Source of the DNA: Legionellaceae bacterium
GTDB lineage: Bacteria > Pseudomonadota > Gammaproteobacteria > Legionellales > Legionellaceae
Assembly: GCA_020831865.1 (NCBI GenBank)
Contig: JAFIFT010000020.1
Location: 62,001 to 126,000 of the forward strand
Reading direction: 5' to 3'
DNA length: 64,000 bases
This document shows, piece after piece, positions 9,297 to 18,538 of this stretch (the stretch's first letter is position 1; the number at the start of each line of letters is the position of its first letter). The notes under the pieces were generated by a model that saw only the letters and a list, made by a program, of their open reading frames with translations, did not search any database and was not told the DNA's origin. The translations under genes and the position numbers were made by a program.

Positions 9297-9845
9297 ATGG
9301 TATCGCTAGAGTCGTCACGTTCCTATTCCTCAGGTTCCAAATGGTTACATTGGCTTATTGCGGCTATAGTTCTGCCGATGCTGATCTTTACCTTTTTTTT
9401 CGATGCGCTGCCGGAGCGTTTTTTTGGTACCGCTATTACCTTGCATAAATCATTTGGCATGCTGGTCCTTTTCTTAATGTTATGGCGCATCGTCTGGATT
9501 ACTCGTACAGGCAAACCACCCTTGCCGGCCACGGTACCCATATGGCAGAGAATAGCGTCCCGGTTGGTGCAGCATGGCTTATATGTCTTAGTGATTGCCA
9601 TGCCTCTGGTGGGCTGGATTATGTCGACAGCCGCGAATAAATCACCGGTGATTTTTGGACTATTCACCCTGCCTTTACCAGGGATTACTCCCGATAAAGC
9701 GTTGGCCAAAAATATGTTCCAAACACACCAGATCCTGGCTTGGGTCATCATTTTTTTTCTGATATTGCATATTGCGGGTGCGTTAAAGCATCACTTTATT
9801 GACAAGGACAACGTGCTCAAAAGGATGTTGCCCGATAAACAGTAG
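9297..9845 (+). CDS. cybB: Cytochrome b561
   Basis: The 182-residue protein has four membrane segments (about 18-36, 50-68, 93-112, 143-163) with histidines placed to hold two b hemes: His18 in KWLHWL, His50 in ITLHKS, His144 in FQTHQ and His158 in LILHIAG. This matches the bacterial cytochrome b561 family, an inner-membrane quinol-linked electron carrier recently associated with superoxide oxidation in E. coli. A clear TAAGGAG-type ribosome site (ATAAGGAG) precedes the ATG. It appears monocistronic, bounded by a palindromic region upstream and an intrinsic terminator downstream. Confidence 0.88.
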   Translation: MVSLESSRSYSSGSKWLHWLIAAIVLPMLIFTFFFDALPERFFGTAITLHKSFGMLVLFLMLWRIVWITRTGKPPLPATVPIWQRIASRLVQHGLYVLVIAMPLVGWIMSTAANKSPVIFGLFTLPLPGITPDKALAKNMFQTHQILAWVIIFFLILHIAGALKHHFIDKDNVLKRMLPDKQ

Positions 9846-9869
9846 GGGGAATCCCAAGACGACAAGTAT

Positions 9870-9906
9870 AACCCCGATGCCATAATGTGGTAATCGGGGT
9901 TGGTTT
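9870..9906. terminator. Intrinsic terminator, probably shared by cybB and ygfZ
   Basis: AACCCCGAT at 9870-9878 and ATCGGGGTT at 9893-9901 form a perfect 9-bp stem between the ends of two convergent genes. On the plus strand GGTTTT follows. On the minus strand a TATACTTGT tract follows, so termination there is less certain. Confidence 0.75.
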
Positions 9907-9915
9907 TGTACTGTC

Positions 9916-10842
9916 TCAGGCCAGGGTTATCGGCCCTTCGTGTTGTATCAGCACCGAGGCAGCAATGTAGTAGCGTGAATCGCCCAAAGGGCAATAATCA
10001 ATAATTTCCCCGATGTTCTGGCCCTGGTCGTTTACTAATGCCTGACCAGGCATTGGTTGCACCTCTGTATCCCACTCCCACACTTGCAACTGATGTTTGA
10101 TGGTTCCGCGATAGTGCATGCGGGCGATAATCTCCTGCCCCTTATAACACCCCTTATCAAAACTTAAATAGCCTAAATCATGCAGAGAAATTTTATGGGG
10201 CAGGAATTGGCCGCTGCTGACAGGATAAATCGTAAATTTTTTATTTTGCAAGGCATAATAATGGAAGAGCAATGACCCTTTGACCTGTTGCTGCTGTTGG
10301 TAGTAATCCAGCAGGCTGGCGGCATCCTGCTGGTGCACCAGCACCATCAGAACCGAGTCACATAAGGTATAGACACAGCTCCTGGTATCTGCTTTCAGAG
10401 CTTGTCCCTGGGGCAGGCGGTAGTCAGCGGGAATAAAGTCGTCCTGAATATTGCCGACGATGGCAAAGACACGGTAGTTTGGGGAATGATGCAGGGTAAC
10501 TCGTGAGAGCATGGCTGCTGTTTTCAGATCCGCAATAGCGGTATCCACGAGATCTTTGGGCAGGACTAGTTGGTAATCATGACAGCACAGCACATCAACC
10601 AAGAGTTTCACCCGTCCCTGGAGGTTACACAGTGCGCCACTGACAAAATGTTGCGCATCTACTTTGCTGACATCGCAGCTGAGTTGTCCCTGCAGAAATT
10701 TTTCAGCGTGGTCACCAAGCACTGACAGGCAGGTAAGATGCTCCAGAGGGCAGAGATAACTCTTGTTGAGATCAATAGCCAATTCAGCGGCCAGTGGTGT
10801 GGTAAACGTATAGGGGCGATTATCAATACAATATTGGTTCAT
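9916..10842 (-). CDS. ygfZ: YgfZ/GcvT-family folate-binding Fe-S cluster protein
   Basis: This 308-residue protein has the YgfZ/IBA57 signature KGCYKGQE at 230-237, whose cysteine is essential in E. coli YgfZ. The protein acts in the cytoplasm in repair or assembly of 4Fe-4S clusters and binds tetrahydrofolate through a fold shared with the glycine-cleavage T protein. The gene is divergent from sdhE across only 68 bases, a neighbourhood also common in other gammaproteobacteria where ygfZ and ygfY (sdhE) lie back to back. Length is close to the usual 300-330. Confidence 0.9.
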   Translation of the reverse strand: MNQYCIDNRPYTFTTPLAAELAIDLNKSYLCPLEHLTCLSVLGDHAEKFLQGQLSCDVSKVDAQHFVSGALCNLQGRVKLLVDVLCCHDYQLVLPKDLVDTAIADLKTAAMLSRVTLHHSPNYRVFAIVGNIQDDFIPADYRLPQGQALKADTRSCVYTLCDSVLMVLVHQQDAASLLDYYQQQQQVKGSLLFHYYALQNKKFTIYPVSSGQFLPHKISLHDLGYLSFDKGCYKGQEIIARMHYRGTIKHQLQVWEWDTEVQPMPGQALVNDQGQNIGEIIDYCPLGDSRYYIAASVLIQHEGPITLA

Positions 10843-10910
10843 GGTGATGATCTCATAGCGAAAAGAAGGATTTTAGTTTAGTATGGCTCAACTGACAATC
10901 AGGAGCAGAT

Positions 10911-11156
10911 ATGATCGATCCCTTGAGAAAGGCAAAAATCAGCTGGCATTGCCGCAGAGGCATGCTGGAACTGGACTTACTCCTGGAGAAAATACTGGAA
11001 CATCAACTGGATCAGATGAGTGATACTCAGGTGACGCAATTTGAACGTTTGTTGGATTGTACGGATCCGGAGATCTATGCCTGGTTGATGGGACACACCC
11101 CGGCACCAGAAGGAGAACTCCGTGACATTGTCACTTTTATTGAATCTGGACATTAA
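10911..11156 (+). CDS. sdhE: FAD assembly factor SdhE (YgfY)
   Basis: The small 81-residue protein contains the RGMLELD motif (residues 16-22), which matches the invariant RGxxE of SdhE. SdhE promotes covalent flavinylation of succinate dehydrogenase. A CAGGAG ribosome site stands just before the ATG. Its 3' end overlaps the start of the ygfX-like gene by 35 bases, the same order as the sdhE-ygfX (cptBA) pair of enterobacteria. Confidence 0.92.
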   Translation: MIDPLRKAKISWHCRRGMLELDLLLEKILEHQLDQMSDTQVTQFERLLDCTDPEIYAWLMGHTPAPEGELRDIVTFIESGH

Positions 11157-11544
11157 ACCCCGATTATCCGCGTTCAGCCTACGGCTCTTTAGCTTCATCC
11201 ATATTGGCAGCTTTATCGTCACGGCCATGAGTCCCCTGGATTGGCCAGTGAAACTGCTCTTGTTATCGGGGTTAGTGCTGTCATTTTTCAGGTCACTGCA
11301 GGTCTGGCGACAAGGGGAAGAGCCCTTGTCTTTCTACCATGGTCAGTGGTTTCTCGGCCATGAGGAAGCGCAGACGGGTCTCAAGGAATTGAGCATCGGT
11401 TTTTCCTGCCCATGGTTCATGGTTTTACGGGTATTGCGGTCACGGCTCTATGAAAAAAAATGGTATTTCTACGATCAATTGCAGCCTGAAGAGTGGCATC
11501 AATTGCACGTCCTCCTGCACGCAAAATCCCCCTGCGCTGAATAA
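11122..11544 (+). CDS. ygfX: YgfX (CptA)-like membrane protein
   Basis: The 140-residue protein has two adjacent membrane segments near residues 22-38 and 42-58, followed by a soluble C-terminal part containing GEEPLSFYHGQW. This is the layout of YgfX, partner of SdhE, reported in E. coli as the toxin half of a type IV toxin-antitoxin pair affecting FtsZ and MreB. Start is a GTG at 11122 with AAGGAG ten bases before it, inside the sdhE frame. Sequence conservation of YgfX is low, so the call leans on position and membrane layout. Confidence 0.75.
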   Translation: MTLSLLLNLDIKPRLSAFSLRLFSFIHIGSFIVTAMSPLDWPVKLLLLSGLVLSFFRSLQVWRQGEEPLSFYHGQWFLGHEEAQTGLKELSIGFSCPWFMVLRVLRSRLYEKKWYFYDQLQPEEWHQLHVLLHAKSPCAE

Positions 11545-11602
11545 GCGATTGCCTGATTTTGATTCGATATGATGAAATGGTGGCAAGAGTACGGTTGGGC
11601 AG

Positions 11603-11630
11603 TTGCCCTGTTTGGAAAGCATGATATACT
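11603..11630 (+). promoter_or_regulatory. Sigma-70 promoter ahead of ruvB
   Basis: TTGCCC at 11603-11608 and TATACT at 11625-11630 are separated by 16 bases, about 88 bases before the ruvB ATG. This probably drives ruvB-tolQRAB. Confidence 0.5.
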
Positions 11631-11718
11631 CTTGTGGTATGTCGCTATCGTTGTATTTTGCGCCTTTAGACGCAGCAAGGCTATGTCATGATTGAAATTT
11701 TGCGGATGGATTTTACAG

Positions 11719-12741
11719 ATGCTTGAAAGTGATCGCATTATCAGCGCCAATGGTTCCGCACCGGAAGAACAGTTCGACCGCGCCATTCGTCCTCTTAACC
11801 TTGATGAATACATTGGGCAAGATGCCGTACGCGAGCAGATGCGTATCTTCATTGATGCGGCCAGACGACGCAGCGACGCACTGGATCATGTGCTGATTTT
11901 TGGCCCACCGGGTTTGGGCAAAACAACACTGGCCAATATTATTGCCCATGAAATGCAGGTGAATTTGCGACAAACATCCGGGCCTGTTTTGGAAAAGCCG
12001 GGCGATATTGCTGCTATAGTAACGAATCTTGAAGTCAATGACGTGCTTTTTATTGATGAAATCCATCGTTTAAGTCCGGTGATTGAAGAAATCCTGTATC
12101 CGGCTATGGAAGATTATAAATTGGATATCCTGATTGGTGAAGGACCTGCGGCCCGCTCCATCAAACTGGATTTACCCCCCTTTACACTGGTCGGTGCTAC
12201 GACACGCGCAGGGCTCCTGACCTCCCCTTTGCGTGACCGCTTTGGAATCGTACAACGTTTGGAATATTATTCCGTTGAATCACTTGCCTTTATTGTGAAT
12301 CGCTCAGCGCGTCTGCTGCAAGTACAGACGCACGAGCAAGGCGCTCTCGAAATTGCCAGACGGGCGCGCGGTACGCCCCGTATTGCCAATCGCTTACTGC
12401 GCCGGGTTCGTGATTTTGCGGAAATTAAAGGAAATGGCGTGATCAGTGAATCCATAGCACAGGATGCGCTTGCTATGCTGGAAGTCGATCAGCATGGCTT
12501 TGATCAAATGGATAGACGATTATTGGAAGCGGTTATTGAACGTTTTGGTGGTGGGCCAGTAGGTTTGGACAGTATTGCCGCAGCCATAGGCGAAGAACGT
12601 GGAACGATAGAAGATGTGATAGAACCGTATCTGATTCAGCAGGGATTTTTGATGCGTACGCCGCGCGGGCGTACTGCTACAAATCTGGCCTATCAACATT
12701 ACGCAATGGATAAAACCTCACTTGAAGGAGTTGAATCATGA
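11719..12741 (+). CDS. ruvB: Holliday junction branch-migration helicase RuvB
   Basis: RuvB is the AAA+ motor that with RuvA drives branch migration of Holliday junctions. The ATG at 11719 gives [13 protein letters not shown], matching the usual RuvB N-terminus, and was preferred over a TTG nine codons upstream. Walker A GPPGLGKT is at 62-69, Walker B with DEIHRLS at 113-119, sensor 1 in GATTRAG, and the winged-helix C-terminus ends in [12 protein letters not shown]. The 340 residues are standard. ruvA and ruvC are not adjacent. The stop overlaps the tolQ start (ATGA), tying ruvB to the tol genes as in other gammaproteobacteria, though ybgC is missing between them. Confidence 0.96.
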   Translation: MLESDRIISANGSAPEEQFDRAIRPLNLDEYIGQDAVREQMRIFIDAARRRSDALDHVLIFGPPGLGKTTLANIIAHEMQVNLRQTSGPVLEKPGDIAAIVTNLEVNDVLFIDEIHRLSPVIEEILYPAMEDYKLDILIGEGPAARSIKLDLPPFTLVGATTRAGLLTSPLRDRFGIVQRLEYYSVESLAFIVNRSARLLQVQTHEQGALEIARRARGTPRIANRLLRRVRDFAEIKGNGVISESIAQDALAMLEVDQHGFDQMDRRLLEAVIERFGGGPVGLDSIAAAIGEERGTIEDVIEPYLIQQGFLMRTPRGRTATNLAYQHYAMDKTSLEGVES

Positions 12742-13412
12742 GTTCACAAACCCATTTGCTGGGATATTTTTTTCAAGCCGGGCCCGTCGTCAAGTCCGTC
12801 ATGCTATTATTACTGGTTGCCTCATTAAGCTCCTGGACTTTAATTTTTCAACGGTCCTGGTTTTTGTCTGCCAAGCAACGACAGGCCAAAGATTTTCTGG
12901 AAAAATTCTGGCAGTGCAAGGATGTGAGCACCCTGTTTGCGCAGATTGATGGGGGAGAGATTAAAAATGAAGGGCTGGCCGCTGTTTTTCACAAAGGCTT
13001 CAAGACCTATGTACAGTTTCGTAAATCTGGAGCAATATCTGTCGAAGCCATTGCGCGGGTCATGCAAAATCAGCAGGCGCGTGAAGCGGGAAAACTATCA
13101 AAACATCTGGCATTTTTTGCCTCTGTCGGCTCTATTGCCCCTTATGTTGGTTTATTTGGAACGGTCTGGGGGATTATGACGTCATTTCAAGCGTTGGGAA
13201 ATGCCCGGCAAGCCACCATCGCCATGGTGGCTCCCGGTATCTCGGAAGCATTGGTTGCGACCGCGTTGGGTTTGTTTACGGCGATACCCGCTGTGATTGC
13301 CTACAATCGCTATTCAAACCGCGTTACTTCGATGTTGGATGAGTATGAATTGTTTCAGAATGAGTTTATGAGCATGATTGAACTCCAGACCAAACGTGGA
13401 ACAGAGGGGTAG
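12738..13412 (+). CDS. tolQ: Tol-Pal system proton channel subunit TolQ
   Basis: TolQ is the 224-residue inner-membrane subunit that with TolR uses the proton gradient to energise TolA during outer-membrane constriction. Three membrane segments are visible at about 19-41, 125-150 and 168-190, the second containing [17 protein letters not shown] and the third [19 protein letters not shown], both family hallmarks. A GGAG ribosome site precedes the ATG, which overlaps the ruvB stop by four bases. TolR follows within a few bases. Confidence 0.95.
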   Translation: MSSQTHLLGYFFQAGPVVKSVMLLLLVASLSSWTLIFQRSWFLSAKQRQAKDFLEKFWQCKDVSTLFAQIDGGEIKNEGLAAVFHKGFKTYVQFRKSGAISVEAIARVMQNQQAREAGKLSKHLAFFASVGSIAPYVGLFGTVWGIMTSFQALGNARQATIAMVAPGISEALVATALGLFTAIPAVIAYNRYSNRVTSMLDEYELFQNEFMSMIELQTKRGTEG

Positions 13413-13416
13413 TCCG

Positions 13417-13863
13417 GTGAGGAAAGGTCGGCAGCAAAGCCATCAACCCATGGCCGAAATTAATGTGGTGCCCTATATCGATGTGATGCTGGTGCTCCTG
13501 GTTATTTTTATGATTACTGCACCTATGTTGACACAGGGTATAACGGTAGACTTGCCACAGGCGCAGTCAGAAGAAATCAGCACTGCTGAGCAAGAACCGG
13601 TCATTGTGTCGGTCGATAGCCACGGCTTATATTATTTAAATATCAGTGACCAGCCTGATATAGCGCTGTCGGCACAAGACATTGTGTTACAGGTGGCCGC
13701 CGAGTTGCAGATTGCCCGGGAAAAAAATCTTGCCTTGCCTGTATTTGTCAAAGGCGATAAGACCGTGCACTATGGAAAGGTGGTGACAGCAATGCTGTTA
13801 TTAAAGCAAGCGGGTGCGGACAAAGTGGGGTTAGTGACCGAAAACACACAGGAGAATGTCTAG
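13417..13863 (+). CDS. tolR: Tol-Pal system protein TolR
   Basis: TolR has one N-terminal membrane segment and a periplasmic domain. The start chosen is GTG at 13417, five bases after the tolQ stop with AGAGGGG upstream, giving 148 residues; the frame stays open further upstream inside tolQ. The motif MAEINVVPYIDVMLVLLVIF carries the essential membrane aspartate (in YIDVML) that takes part in proton transfer with TolQ. The periplasmic domain ends in KAGADKVGLVTE-like sequence (QAGADKVGLVTE). The stop shares a base with the tolA GTG. Confidence 0.93.
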   Translation: MRKGRQQSHQPMAEINVVPYIDVMLVLLVIFMITAPMLTQGITVDLPQAQSEEISTAEQEPVIVSVDSHGLYYLNISDQPDIALSAQDIVLQVAAELQIAREKNLALPVFVKGDKTVHYGKVVTAMLLLKQAGADKVGLVTENTQENV

Positions 13864-14774
13864 TGTGGACTGATACTTACTATCGCAATGGTTTTGGCTT
13901 GGCATTGCTGCTGCATGTGTTGTTGGCGCTGTTGCTGATCACAGACCTGGCCTTGCCACCTGCTCCGGTTTCGGGGCAAGCGTCGGTGGCTCGTATGCAT
14001 ACGGAGAGTCCAGCACAAAAAAACATGGTAGCCGAGCCCATAGAAGCCGTGCATATTGATGCGCAGGTGCTCAGTCAGAAAGTATCGCAACTCAAAGAAA
14101 AAAAAGAGCAGGCACACAGAGCGGCTGTAGAACAGCAAAAAGCTTTACAAAGAGCCTGGGAACAAGCCAAACAAAAACGTGTGGCTGAGGAACGAAAACT
14201 AGCCAAACTCAAAGCAGAGGCTGCCAAAAAAGCCAAAGAACAAGCACAGAAACTGCAACAGGAACAACAACGCCTGGCTGATCTCGCTCGCCAGAAAGCC
14301 GATGAAGCAAAGCAAGTGGCTGAACTGCGCAAACAACAAGAGGCGCTAAAGCAAGAGCAGGCTGCTCTATTAAAGCAGCAACAAAGGGAACAGGCAAAGC
14401 TGGCACAAGAGCAAGCCGAACGCACAGCGCGCCAACGCGCAGAGCAGCAACAGATTGAGGCCCGGCGCCAGGCACAGATCCAATCAGAGATGGATCGCTA
14501 TAAAGCATTAATTATCAATGCCATATCTCAACAGTGGATCCTCCCTGAAAATATAGATCAGACCTTGTCCAGCCAGTTTCAGATACGGCTTGGTCCGGAT
14601 GGTTCCGTACTGGACGTACGCCTGGTAAAAAGCAGTGGGGATGCGCTTTTGGATCGCTCAGCACAAACAGCCATCCATAAAGCCTCGCCGGTTCCTGTTC
14701 CTTCCGATAGAGAACTCTTTGAACAGTTCCGAGATATTCGATTGACGGTAAGACCCGAAAATATAAGGGGGTAA
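13863..14774 (+). CDS. tolA: Tol-Pal system protein TolA
   Basis: TolA spans from inner membrane to outer membrane. Residues about 9-27 form the anchor ([19 protein letters not shown]). Residues about 75-205 are a long charged Ala/Lys/Gln/Glu-rich helix with many KA, QA and EQ repeats, and the last ~90 residues are a TonB-like globular domain ([30 protein letters not shown]). The gene starts with GTG overlapping the tolR TAG, with AGGAG upstream. The repetitive middle explains the long antisense open frames seen there. It is 303 residues, somewhat short for TolA. Confidence 0.93.
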   Translation: MWTDTYYRNGFGLALLLHVLLALLLITDLALPPAPVSGQASVARMHTESPAQKNMVAEPIEAVHIDAQVLSQKVSQLKEKKEQAHRAAVEQQKALQRAWEQAKQKRVAEERKLAKLKAEAAKKAKEQAQKLQQEQQRLADLARQKADEAKQVAELRKQQEALKQEQAALLKQQQREQAKLAQEQAERTARQRAEQQQIEARRQAQIQSEMDRYKALIINAISQQWILPENIDQTLSSQFQIRLGPDGSVLDVRLVKSSGDALLDRSAQTAIHKASPVPVPSDRELFEQFRDIRLTVRPENIRG

Positions 14775-14776
14775 GG

Positions 14777-16042
14777 GTGTTAAAACGTATTTTTTGTACT
14801 TTGCTGGTTCTCATGTATGGCATCAATAGCCTGGCACTGGATTTAGAACTGACTCAGGGTATCGCGTCTGCCATTCCGGTAGGCATTGATCAATTTTCTC
14901 CTGATGAAGATGGTCAGTTGATTAGCACCGTGCTGAAAAATGATTTACGTTTGTCTGGACAATTCAAATTGGTGAATGCGCCAGGAGCGAGCCGTCAGGA
15001 GATCAGCACGGATAGTTGGAAAAACGCCGGTGCTGACAGTATTGTCAGTGGTAGTATTACCAGTCTGGGAAACCAGGGGCTGGAGGTGCGTCTGGAGTTA
15101 ATTGATGCGGTAAATAAAGGACGACTATTACTCAGCAAATCCTTTAAAATACAGCGCCCGCAGTTACGGGATTTGGCGCACCATTTTTCTGATTTGGTCT
15201 ATCAGAAACTGACGGGGGAACGGGGGATATTCTCTACCAAGATTGCCTACATTCTGGTGCAACAGCAGGGCAATAAAAAACGCTATTCGCTTGAGGTGGC
15301 CGATGCTGATGGGGATAACCCGCAAAGCTTGCTCGTGTCATCCGAACCGATTATGTCTCCTGCCTGGTCATCTGATGGGAAAAAAATTGCCTATGTTTCG
15401 TTTGAGCGGAAAAAAGCGCAGATCTACACTGTCGCGCTGGCGAGTGGCAAGCGTCGCCTGGTGACGGATTTTGACGGAATCAATGGCGCGCCTGCCTGGT
15501 CCCCCGATGGAAAAAAACTGGCAGTTGTGTTGTCCAAGAATGGTCATCCCAAAATATACGAAGTCGATTTGGCCAATGGAAACTTGCACCAAGTAACGCA
15601 GGGGAGCTCAATTGATACCGAACCTAATTATGCTGCGGATGGTAAGTCTTTGCTGTTTACGTCGGGGCGGGGGGGATCACCGCAAATCTACCGCTTGCAA
15701 CTGGCTACGGGAAAAGTAGAGCGGATAAGTTTTGATGGTAACTATAATGCACGTGCTTCGCTGACACCTGATCAAAAAAACATGGTGATGCTGCACCGGG
15801 AAGACAAACATTTTAATATCGGTGTACAGAGTATGTCTAACGCTCGCGTTACACGACTGACCTTTTCACCGATGGATGAATCCCCATCGCTTGCCCCAAA
15901 TGGCCGTTTGATTCTGTATGCGACACGATTTAAAGAGAAAGGCGTGCTGGCTATTGTATCACTGGATGGACGTATTCGAATGCGTTTACCCTCCCGTGAT
16001 GGAGATGTGCAAGAACCTGCCTGGTCGCCATACTTGGCCTGA
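14777..16042 (+). CDS. tolB: Tol-Pal system beta-propeller protein TolB
   Basis: TolB is the periplasmic partner of Pal. The 421-residue product has a signal peptide ending near NSLALDL, an N-terminal alpha/beta domain, and a six-bladed propeller with repeated [13 protein letters not shown] blades ([39 protein letters not shown], and final EPAWSPY). It starts with GTG two bases after the tolA stop. Normally pal and ybgF follow; here a S1/P1 nuclease comes next, so the Pal lipoprotein must be encoded elsewhere or be absent. Confidence 0.95.
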   Translation: MLKRIFCTLLVLMYGINSLALDLELTQGIASAIPVGIDQFSPDEDGQLISTVLKNDLRLSGQFKLVNAPGASRQEISTDSWKNAGADSIVSGSITSLGNQGLEVRLELIDAVNKGRLLLSKSFKIQRPQLRDLAHHFSDLVYQKLTGERGIFSTKIAYILVQQQGNKKRYSLEVADADGDNPQSLLVSSEPIMSPAWSSDGKKIAYVSFERKKAQIYTVALASGKRRLVTDFDGINGAPAWSPDGKKLAVVLSKNGHPKIYEVDLANGNLHQVTQGSSIDTEPNYAADGKSLLFTSGRGGSPQIYRLQLATGKVERISFDGNYNARASLTPDQKNMVMLHREDKHFNIGVQSMSNARVTRLTFSPMDESPSLAPNGRLILYATRFKEKGVLAIVSLDGRIRMRLPSRDGDVQEPAWSPYLA

Positions 16043-16146
16043 TTCTGACAGGAGCTGCCTCTATACGATGGTATGGTTTTTTCTCTGCAACGTATTGTGA
16101 GTAGGAAACGCCTTTGTAGGGAATATGAACGTTCAATGGGTGGGGA

Positions 16147-16992
16147 ATGGGTAGACAATTACCGTATCACCGGATTGCTTTACTGTTTTTTTTGCTTTCA
16201 GTAGGGGCTGTTTTTCCACGGTCTTCCTGGACCTGGAATGCGCTTGGGCACCGCCTGGTGGCTCAAATCGCCCTGGATCAACTGGATAAGCCCACCCTTA
16301 AAAGACTCAACAGGCTCAATCATGCAATGGATGCTATATACCGACCTATGAGCCTGGTGAATGCTTCTATCTGGCTTGACCTGCTTAGAAAGGAAGATGT
16401 GGACTGGTTTTCTCCTTACCATTTTATCAGTATTTTTTTTACAACCGATCATTCGCGCTTACCCAGCACTTCACCGGTGAATGGACTAAAAGCGATTGGG
16501 ATGAGTCAGAAGCTCATCAAGGGGCAGCATGCCAGCTCCTTTGACCAGGGGCTGGCCTTGCGTATTTTATTGCACGTAAGCGGTGATTTGCATCAACCGA
16601 TGCATACGATATCCAGAGTCAGCCACGCCCATCCACAAGGGGATATGGGAGGAAATCTTTACCTACTGGCCAATAACCCTGTCGCTCTTAATTTGCATGG
16701 TTATTGGGACAGGGGTGGTGGGTATTTGCTAAGTGCTGCTCCCGTGAATGCGGCCAAGGTAAAACGGATGGCGCATGCGCTGCAAAAAAAATGGCCCTGT
16801 GAGCTGACAAAGGCAAACCCCGATCCGCATCAGTGGGTAGAAGAGTCACATCAGTTGGCACGCCAATTTGCCTATTCCTTGCCAGAAAATACGCAACCGT
16901 CACCTGCCTATCAAAAGCGGGTAAAAGATGAGTCTATGCGGCGAATCGCATTGGCGGGTTGCCGTTTGGCAAAAATTTTACAGGATCTGTAA
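16147..16992 (+). CDS. Secreted S1/P1-type zinc nuclease
   Basis: The 281-residue protein carries a hydrophobic signal (residues 10-27) and then TWNALGHRLVAQIA, matching the S1/P1 mature N-terminus in which the first tryptophan and GH histidine bind zinc. The other ligands appear in HVSGDLHQPMH, GDMGGN and NLHGYWD. Such enzymes cut single-stranded nucleic acids or act as phosphodiesterases, and in Legionella-like bacteria they are type II secretion substrates. The start ATG at 16147 follows GGGTGGGGA. It sits where pal is expected but is not part of the tol operon by spacing (104 bases). Confidence 0.88.
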   Translation: MGRQLPYHRIALLFFLLSVGAVFPRSSWTWNALGHRLVAQIALDQLDKPTLKRLNRLNHAMDAIYRPMSLVNASIWLDLLRKEDVDWFSPYHFISIFFTTDHSRLPSTSPVNGLKAIGMSQKLIKGQHASSFDQGLALRILLHVSGDLHQPMHTISRVSHAHPQGDMGGNLYLLANNPVALNLHGYWDRGGGYLLSAAPVNAAKVKRMAHALQKKWPCELTKANPDPHQWVEESHQLARQFAYSLPENTQPSPAYQKRVKDESMRRIALAGCRLAKILQDL

Positions 16993-16997
16993 GTATC

Positions 16998-17027
16998 GCT
17001 ATAACGCAGCCAAAGCCGTGTTATAGC
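16998..17027. repeat. Inverted repeat after the S1/P1 nuclease
   Basis: GCTATAAC at 16998-17005 and GTTATAGC at 17020-17027 are perfect complements just past the nuclease stop. No T-run follows, so termination is unproven. Confidence 0.4.
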
Positions 17028-17154
17028 AAGGAATGACAAGAGGTACGTACTGATACTGATGCATTTATCCATCGATGGTAAAAAAGCCCCCACAAGATAA
17101 ATGTTACCTGTATGGCGATAACGCCTGATGGGCAGTGGTTGTGATTTAGAACTA

Positions 17155-18132
17155 TTAGGGCGCAATCATTTGTGATGTCTGTTCCTGCTCCTCTTGTGGT
17201 GCAGTTTGTTCCTTGAGGGCTTGCCCTTTTTCTCTGCAAATATGTGTTATGATACCACCTGGTCGATCGGACAAAGAAGCATTGACTGCATGAATCATAA
17301 TGGGAATGAAGTTCTCATCGCCTGTCCACTCATTTTTAGAGGCACTGTCATACCCCTCAAAACCAAAAAATTTAGCCAAAGAGCCTAAAAATTTTTCCAC
17401 CCACTCTACAATCAAAGGCTCTTGTGTCATCTTGTATAAACTGTTATTCACCACGTTAAAAATAGTTTGGCAAACTTTTACCCAATCACCAATCTTTACG
17501 TCTTCTTTTTCATCTTCCAGCATCTTTCGTGCAAACGCAATTTTTCCCCATTGCCCATTCAGCAATGTTATTTGCTTTTGTGCAGCCACTAAGTCTTGAG
17601 TCATTTTTTGACTATACGTAGATGGTGAGGGAGTCGCTTTATATTGGTCAATAAAATTTCCAAGCGCATCGTATAGCCTTTCTGTTATATCATGTATCAA
17701 GTCAATATTTTGTAGCTGATTTAGCCGCTCATCATGGGATAGAACGGTTTTTTTCAATTCCACATTCTTGGCTGGGTGCTCCTCTTGCCACGTTTGGATA
17801 GCCGGGTGATTTGCATGATCCATAATGAATTTTCGAATCTCTGCGTGCTTAAAAGCTTCCTCAAAATTCCAACCTTTTGGCCTGGGATCGCCCGGGATCT
17901 GTTGGTGCATCCAAACATTTAAAAGTGGTTCCTTATAATTACCCGTCTCATGCTGAATACCACTAAGCAGGGACATAAATTTTTGGGAATAGTCAGTAAT
18001 AACATCTACTTGTTTGTGCTTAGTAAAGTACGCTCCAAAAGCCTGTTGGTCATTGATTGGCATGGTAAAAAAAGATTTATTGTTTTCAAAAAACTGCCTT
18101 ACAACATCAATGGTTACCGTAAACTTAGACAT
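17155..18132 (-). CDS. Unrecognised cytosolic-type protein with Glu/Gln-rich C-terminus (effector candidate)
   Basis: I do not recognise this 325-residue protein. It has no signal peptide or membrane segment and appears mainly helical, with predicted helices around 105-210 and 215-265. The last ~20 residues read KEQTAPQEEQEQTSQMIAP, a Glu/Gln-rich tail ending in small and hydrophobic residues. This resembles the E-block translocation signal described for Legionella and Coxiella Dot/Icm substrates. The gene stands alone between divergent or unrelated genes, and its own upstream region has a TACAAT -10 and a sequence resembling a PmrA half-site. Effector status is inference from tail, isolation and lack of family. 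Confidence 0.75.
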   Translation of the reverse strand: MSKFTVTIDVVRQFFENNKSFFTMPINDQQAFGAYFTKHKQVDVITDYSQKFMSLLSGIQHETGNYKEPLLNVWMHQQIPGDPRPKGWNFEEAFKHAEIRKFIMDHANHPAIQTWQEEHPAKNVELKKTVLSHDERLNQLQNIDLIHDITERLYDALGNFIDQYKATPSPSTYSQKMTQDLVAAQKQITLLNGQWGKIAFARKMLEDEKEDVKIGDWVKVCQTIFNVVNNSLYKMTQEPLIVEWVEKFLGSLAKFFGFEGYDSASKNEWTGDENFIPIMIHAVNASLSDRPGGIITHICREKGQALKEQTAPQEEQEQTSQMIAP

Positions 18133-18538
18133 ATTTGCACCTCAAATCCTTATAAACACATAAACATACACTCATATACCCATTGTAGCTAATGAAATTT
18201 AAGAAATGGTTGATAAAAAATCTACGCACTCGGTTTTCCTGCTACCAGGGCAAAATCATACTATTTTAACCCACCACTGTTTGCCAATGAATCAAAATAT
18301 AAACCGTTATCCAGAGCGAAGCGAGGGGGCATACAAGGACAAAGTGTTGCTGTGATGCATTCCATCGGGACGTCAGGACAGATGACGATGCCTGAGTACA
18401 CAAAGCAGGCAATAGTCCGGTCTATTAGCGTGCTGGTTTTCCCCACTTCGGGGGAATCTAACCTGGAGGCTTGCTGGGTGAAAACGCCGGGTAGATTCCA
18501 CTTTTGTGGGGCTGGGTGCCCATCTCAACCAGATTCTC
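18133..18538. other. 406-bp gene-free stretch
   Basis: Between two minus-strand genes. The left ~130 bases hold the promoter of the 17155 gene. The rest has only short overlapping frames on both strands (for example 18352-18546 plus and 18373-18558 minus) with no start signal or recognisable protein. One compact hairpin, TTCCCC-acttcg-GGGGAA, spans about 18439-18450 and beyond. No tRNA or insertion element seen. Confidence 0.5.
18182..18203 (-). promoter_or_regulatory. Promoter with a possible PmrA half-site before the effector candidate
   Basis: On the minus strand CTTAAATTT (18195-18203) fits seven of nine positions of the cTTAATatT half-site reported for PmrA in Legionella/Coxiella. It is followed seven bases later by TACAAT (18182-18187), a good -10. 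The neighbouring repeat, 11 bases upstream, is poorly conserved, so this is only a candidate. Confidence 0.25.

Noticed and set aside
9323..9751. 142-codon antisense frame in the cytochrome b561 gene
   Set aside because: The sense frame is a clear b561; the antisense product has no recognisable features.
11692..11718. TTG start nine codons upstream of ruvB ATG
   Set aside because: RuvB N-termini match the ATG start; the extension has no ribosome site.
14075..14508. Long Cys/Ala- and Val/Ala-rich antisense frames inside tolA
   Set aside because: They arise from the Lys/Gln/Ala repeat composition of the TolA helix and match no protein.
18439..18451. CCCC-acttc-GGGG hairpin as terminator
   Set aside because: No T-run follows in either direction.
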